From Actimicrobium sp034313845 (GTDB lineage Bacteria > Pseudomonadota > Gammaproteobacteria > Burkholderiales > Burkholderiaceae_D): a stretch of DNA of 64,000 nt. This document shows positions 63,546-64,000 of this stretch, in pieces (the first letter of the stretch is position 1; each line of letters starts with the position of its first letter). Position numbers and translations under genes: made by a program. The notes beneath the pieces were generated by a model, which made no database searches, was not told where the DNA came from, and saw only the letters and a list, made by a program, of their open reading frames with translations. The stretch lies in NCBI RefSeq assembly GCF_034313845.1, contig NZ_JAVIWN010000003.1; one strand, written 5' to 3'.

Positions 63546-64000
63546 ATGTCCAAAAAAATATTCCCGCAACTGTGCTTTGCCGTTGCCATTGCCGGTACGG
63601 CGATGTCGGCTCAGGCGCAAGAAGTGATCCGTCTTGGCAATCTGAAACTCGCGCATTTTGGTGCCGTGTCCTACATCAAGGAAATCGCGCCGCAGTGTGG
63701 CATCAAGATTGAAGAGCGCACCTTCGCCAAAGGCCTCGACGTGATGCAGGCCATCATCGCCGGTGAACTCGATGTCGGTGCCACCGCATCCGAAGCGGCT
63801 ATCGCCGGTCGCGCCAATGGCACGCCGATCTACATCGTGGCCGGTTTCGCCAAGGGCGGTGCGCAGCTGGTCGCCCGTCCGGATGCCGGCATCAAGTCGG
63901 TCAAGGACTTGAAGGGCAAGAAAGTCGGCGTCACCCGTGGCGGTATCCAGGAAGTCTTGCTGGCGGCCGAACTGGGCCAGAATGGGTTGACTTCGTCGGA
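63546..64000 (+). CDS. ABC-transporter periplasmic solute-binding protein, SsuA/NMT1-like (3' end missing)
   Basis: The first 151 codons of a gene that runs off the window. A signal peptide (MSKKIFPQLCFAVAIAG, cleavage after A-Q-A) precedes a type II periplasmic-binding fold: EVIRLGNLKLAHFG, AIIAGELDVGATASEAAI (about 77-94), a Gly-rich ligand loop and SVKDLKGKKVGVTRGG (about 119-134). This fits the nitrate/sulfonate/taurine/pyrimidine-precursor binding proteins; the ligand cannot be told from this part. AGGAG lies seven bases before the ATG. A sigma-54-like promoter precedes it, which would fit nitrogen control. Confidence 0.82.
   Translation, partial: MSKKIFPQLCFAVAIAGTAMSAQAQEVIRLGNLKLAHFGAVSYIKEIAPQCGIKIEERTFAKGLDVMQAIIAGELDVGATASEAAIAGRANGTPIYIVAGFAKGGAQLVARPDAGIKSVKDLKGKKVGVTRGGIQEVLLAAELGQNGLTSS

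Overview
The window is a chromosomal segment of a betaproteobacterium. The fused division and cell wall (dcw) cluster, followed by peroxiredoxin and lpxC, is typical of Burkholderiales. So are the rplU-rpmA-obgE-proB and pilBCD-coaE-zapD-yacG blocks and the small DUF3096 and DUF4148-like proteins. Oxalobacteraceae is my best guess for the family, but that is inference from gene content only. Most of the window is housekeeping DNA with long runs of ATGA/GTGA start-stop overlaps.

Layout. 1-1042: the 5' end of a secreted (perhaps porin) gene, the RNase P RNA gene and a DUF3096 membrane peptide. 1156-12742: an accessory locus. It has a secreted protein made of 14 GATTL-type pentapeptides, a CHASE2 class III nucleotide cyclase, a giant FecR-TPR-beta-barrel protein, a small secreted protein, a Crp/Fnr regulator, a TPR-2-oxoglutarate oxygenase, a periplasmic C39-type peptidase and a coiled-coil plus beta-barrel exporter. 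12772-13851: a DUF4148-like gene and a 720-bp intergenic region with a hexanucleotide microsatellite and the mraZ control region. 13852-31034: mraZ-rsmH-ftsL-ftsI-murE-murF-mraY-murD-ftsW-murG-murC-ddl-ftsQ-ftsA-ftsZ. 31165-42232: peroxiredoxin, lpxC, a reverse-strand LPS pair (GT25 transferase and O-antigen ligase-like), dciA, an M23 peptidase, secA, argJ, a DUF815 ATPase and mutT. 42276-50373 (reverse strand): yacG, zapD, coaE, pilD, pilC, pilB, a CorC-type protein and ispB. 50478-57473: rplU, rpmA, obgE, proB, a CNP1-like gene, rppH, proS and a lytic transglycosylase. 57501-61195: a PhoB-box-preceded tandem pair of alkaline phosphatases and an unknown secreted protein. 61289-64000: a SWIB protein, ffh and the 5' part of an ABC solute-binding protein behind a sigma-54-like promoter.

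The most interesting region is 1156-12742. The last two genes have the layout of the FapD (C39 peptidase) and FapF (coiled coil plus barrel) secretion pair of functional amyloid systems, but the candidate substrate is a pure GATTL repeat protein unrelated in sequence to FapB/FapC. It carries a leader-like LDRVTAG motif just before the repeats. The locus also encodes a nucleotide cyclase and a Crp protein with an intact cyclic-nucleotide pocket. A near-consensus CRP box lies about 41-42 bp upstream of a plausible start site of the repeat gene. I therefore propose a self-regulated, cyclic-nucleotide-controlled system that exports and assembles a surface repeat protein. This is a hypothesis built from sequence features and gene context.
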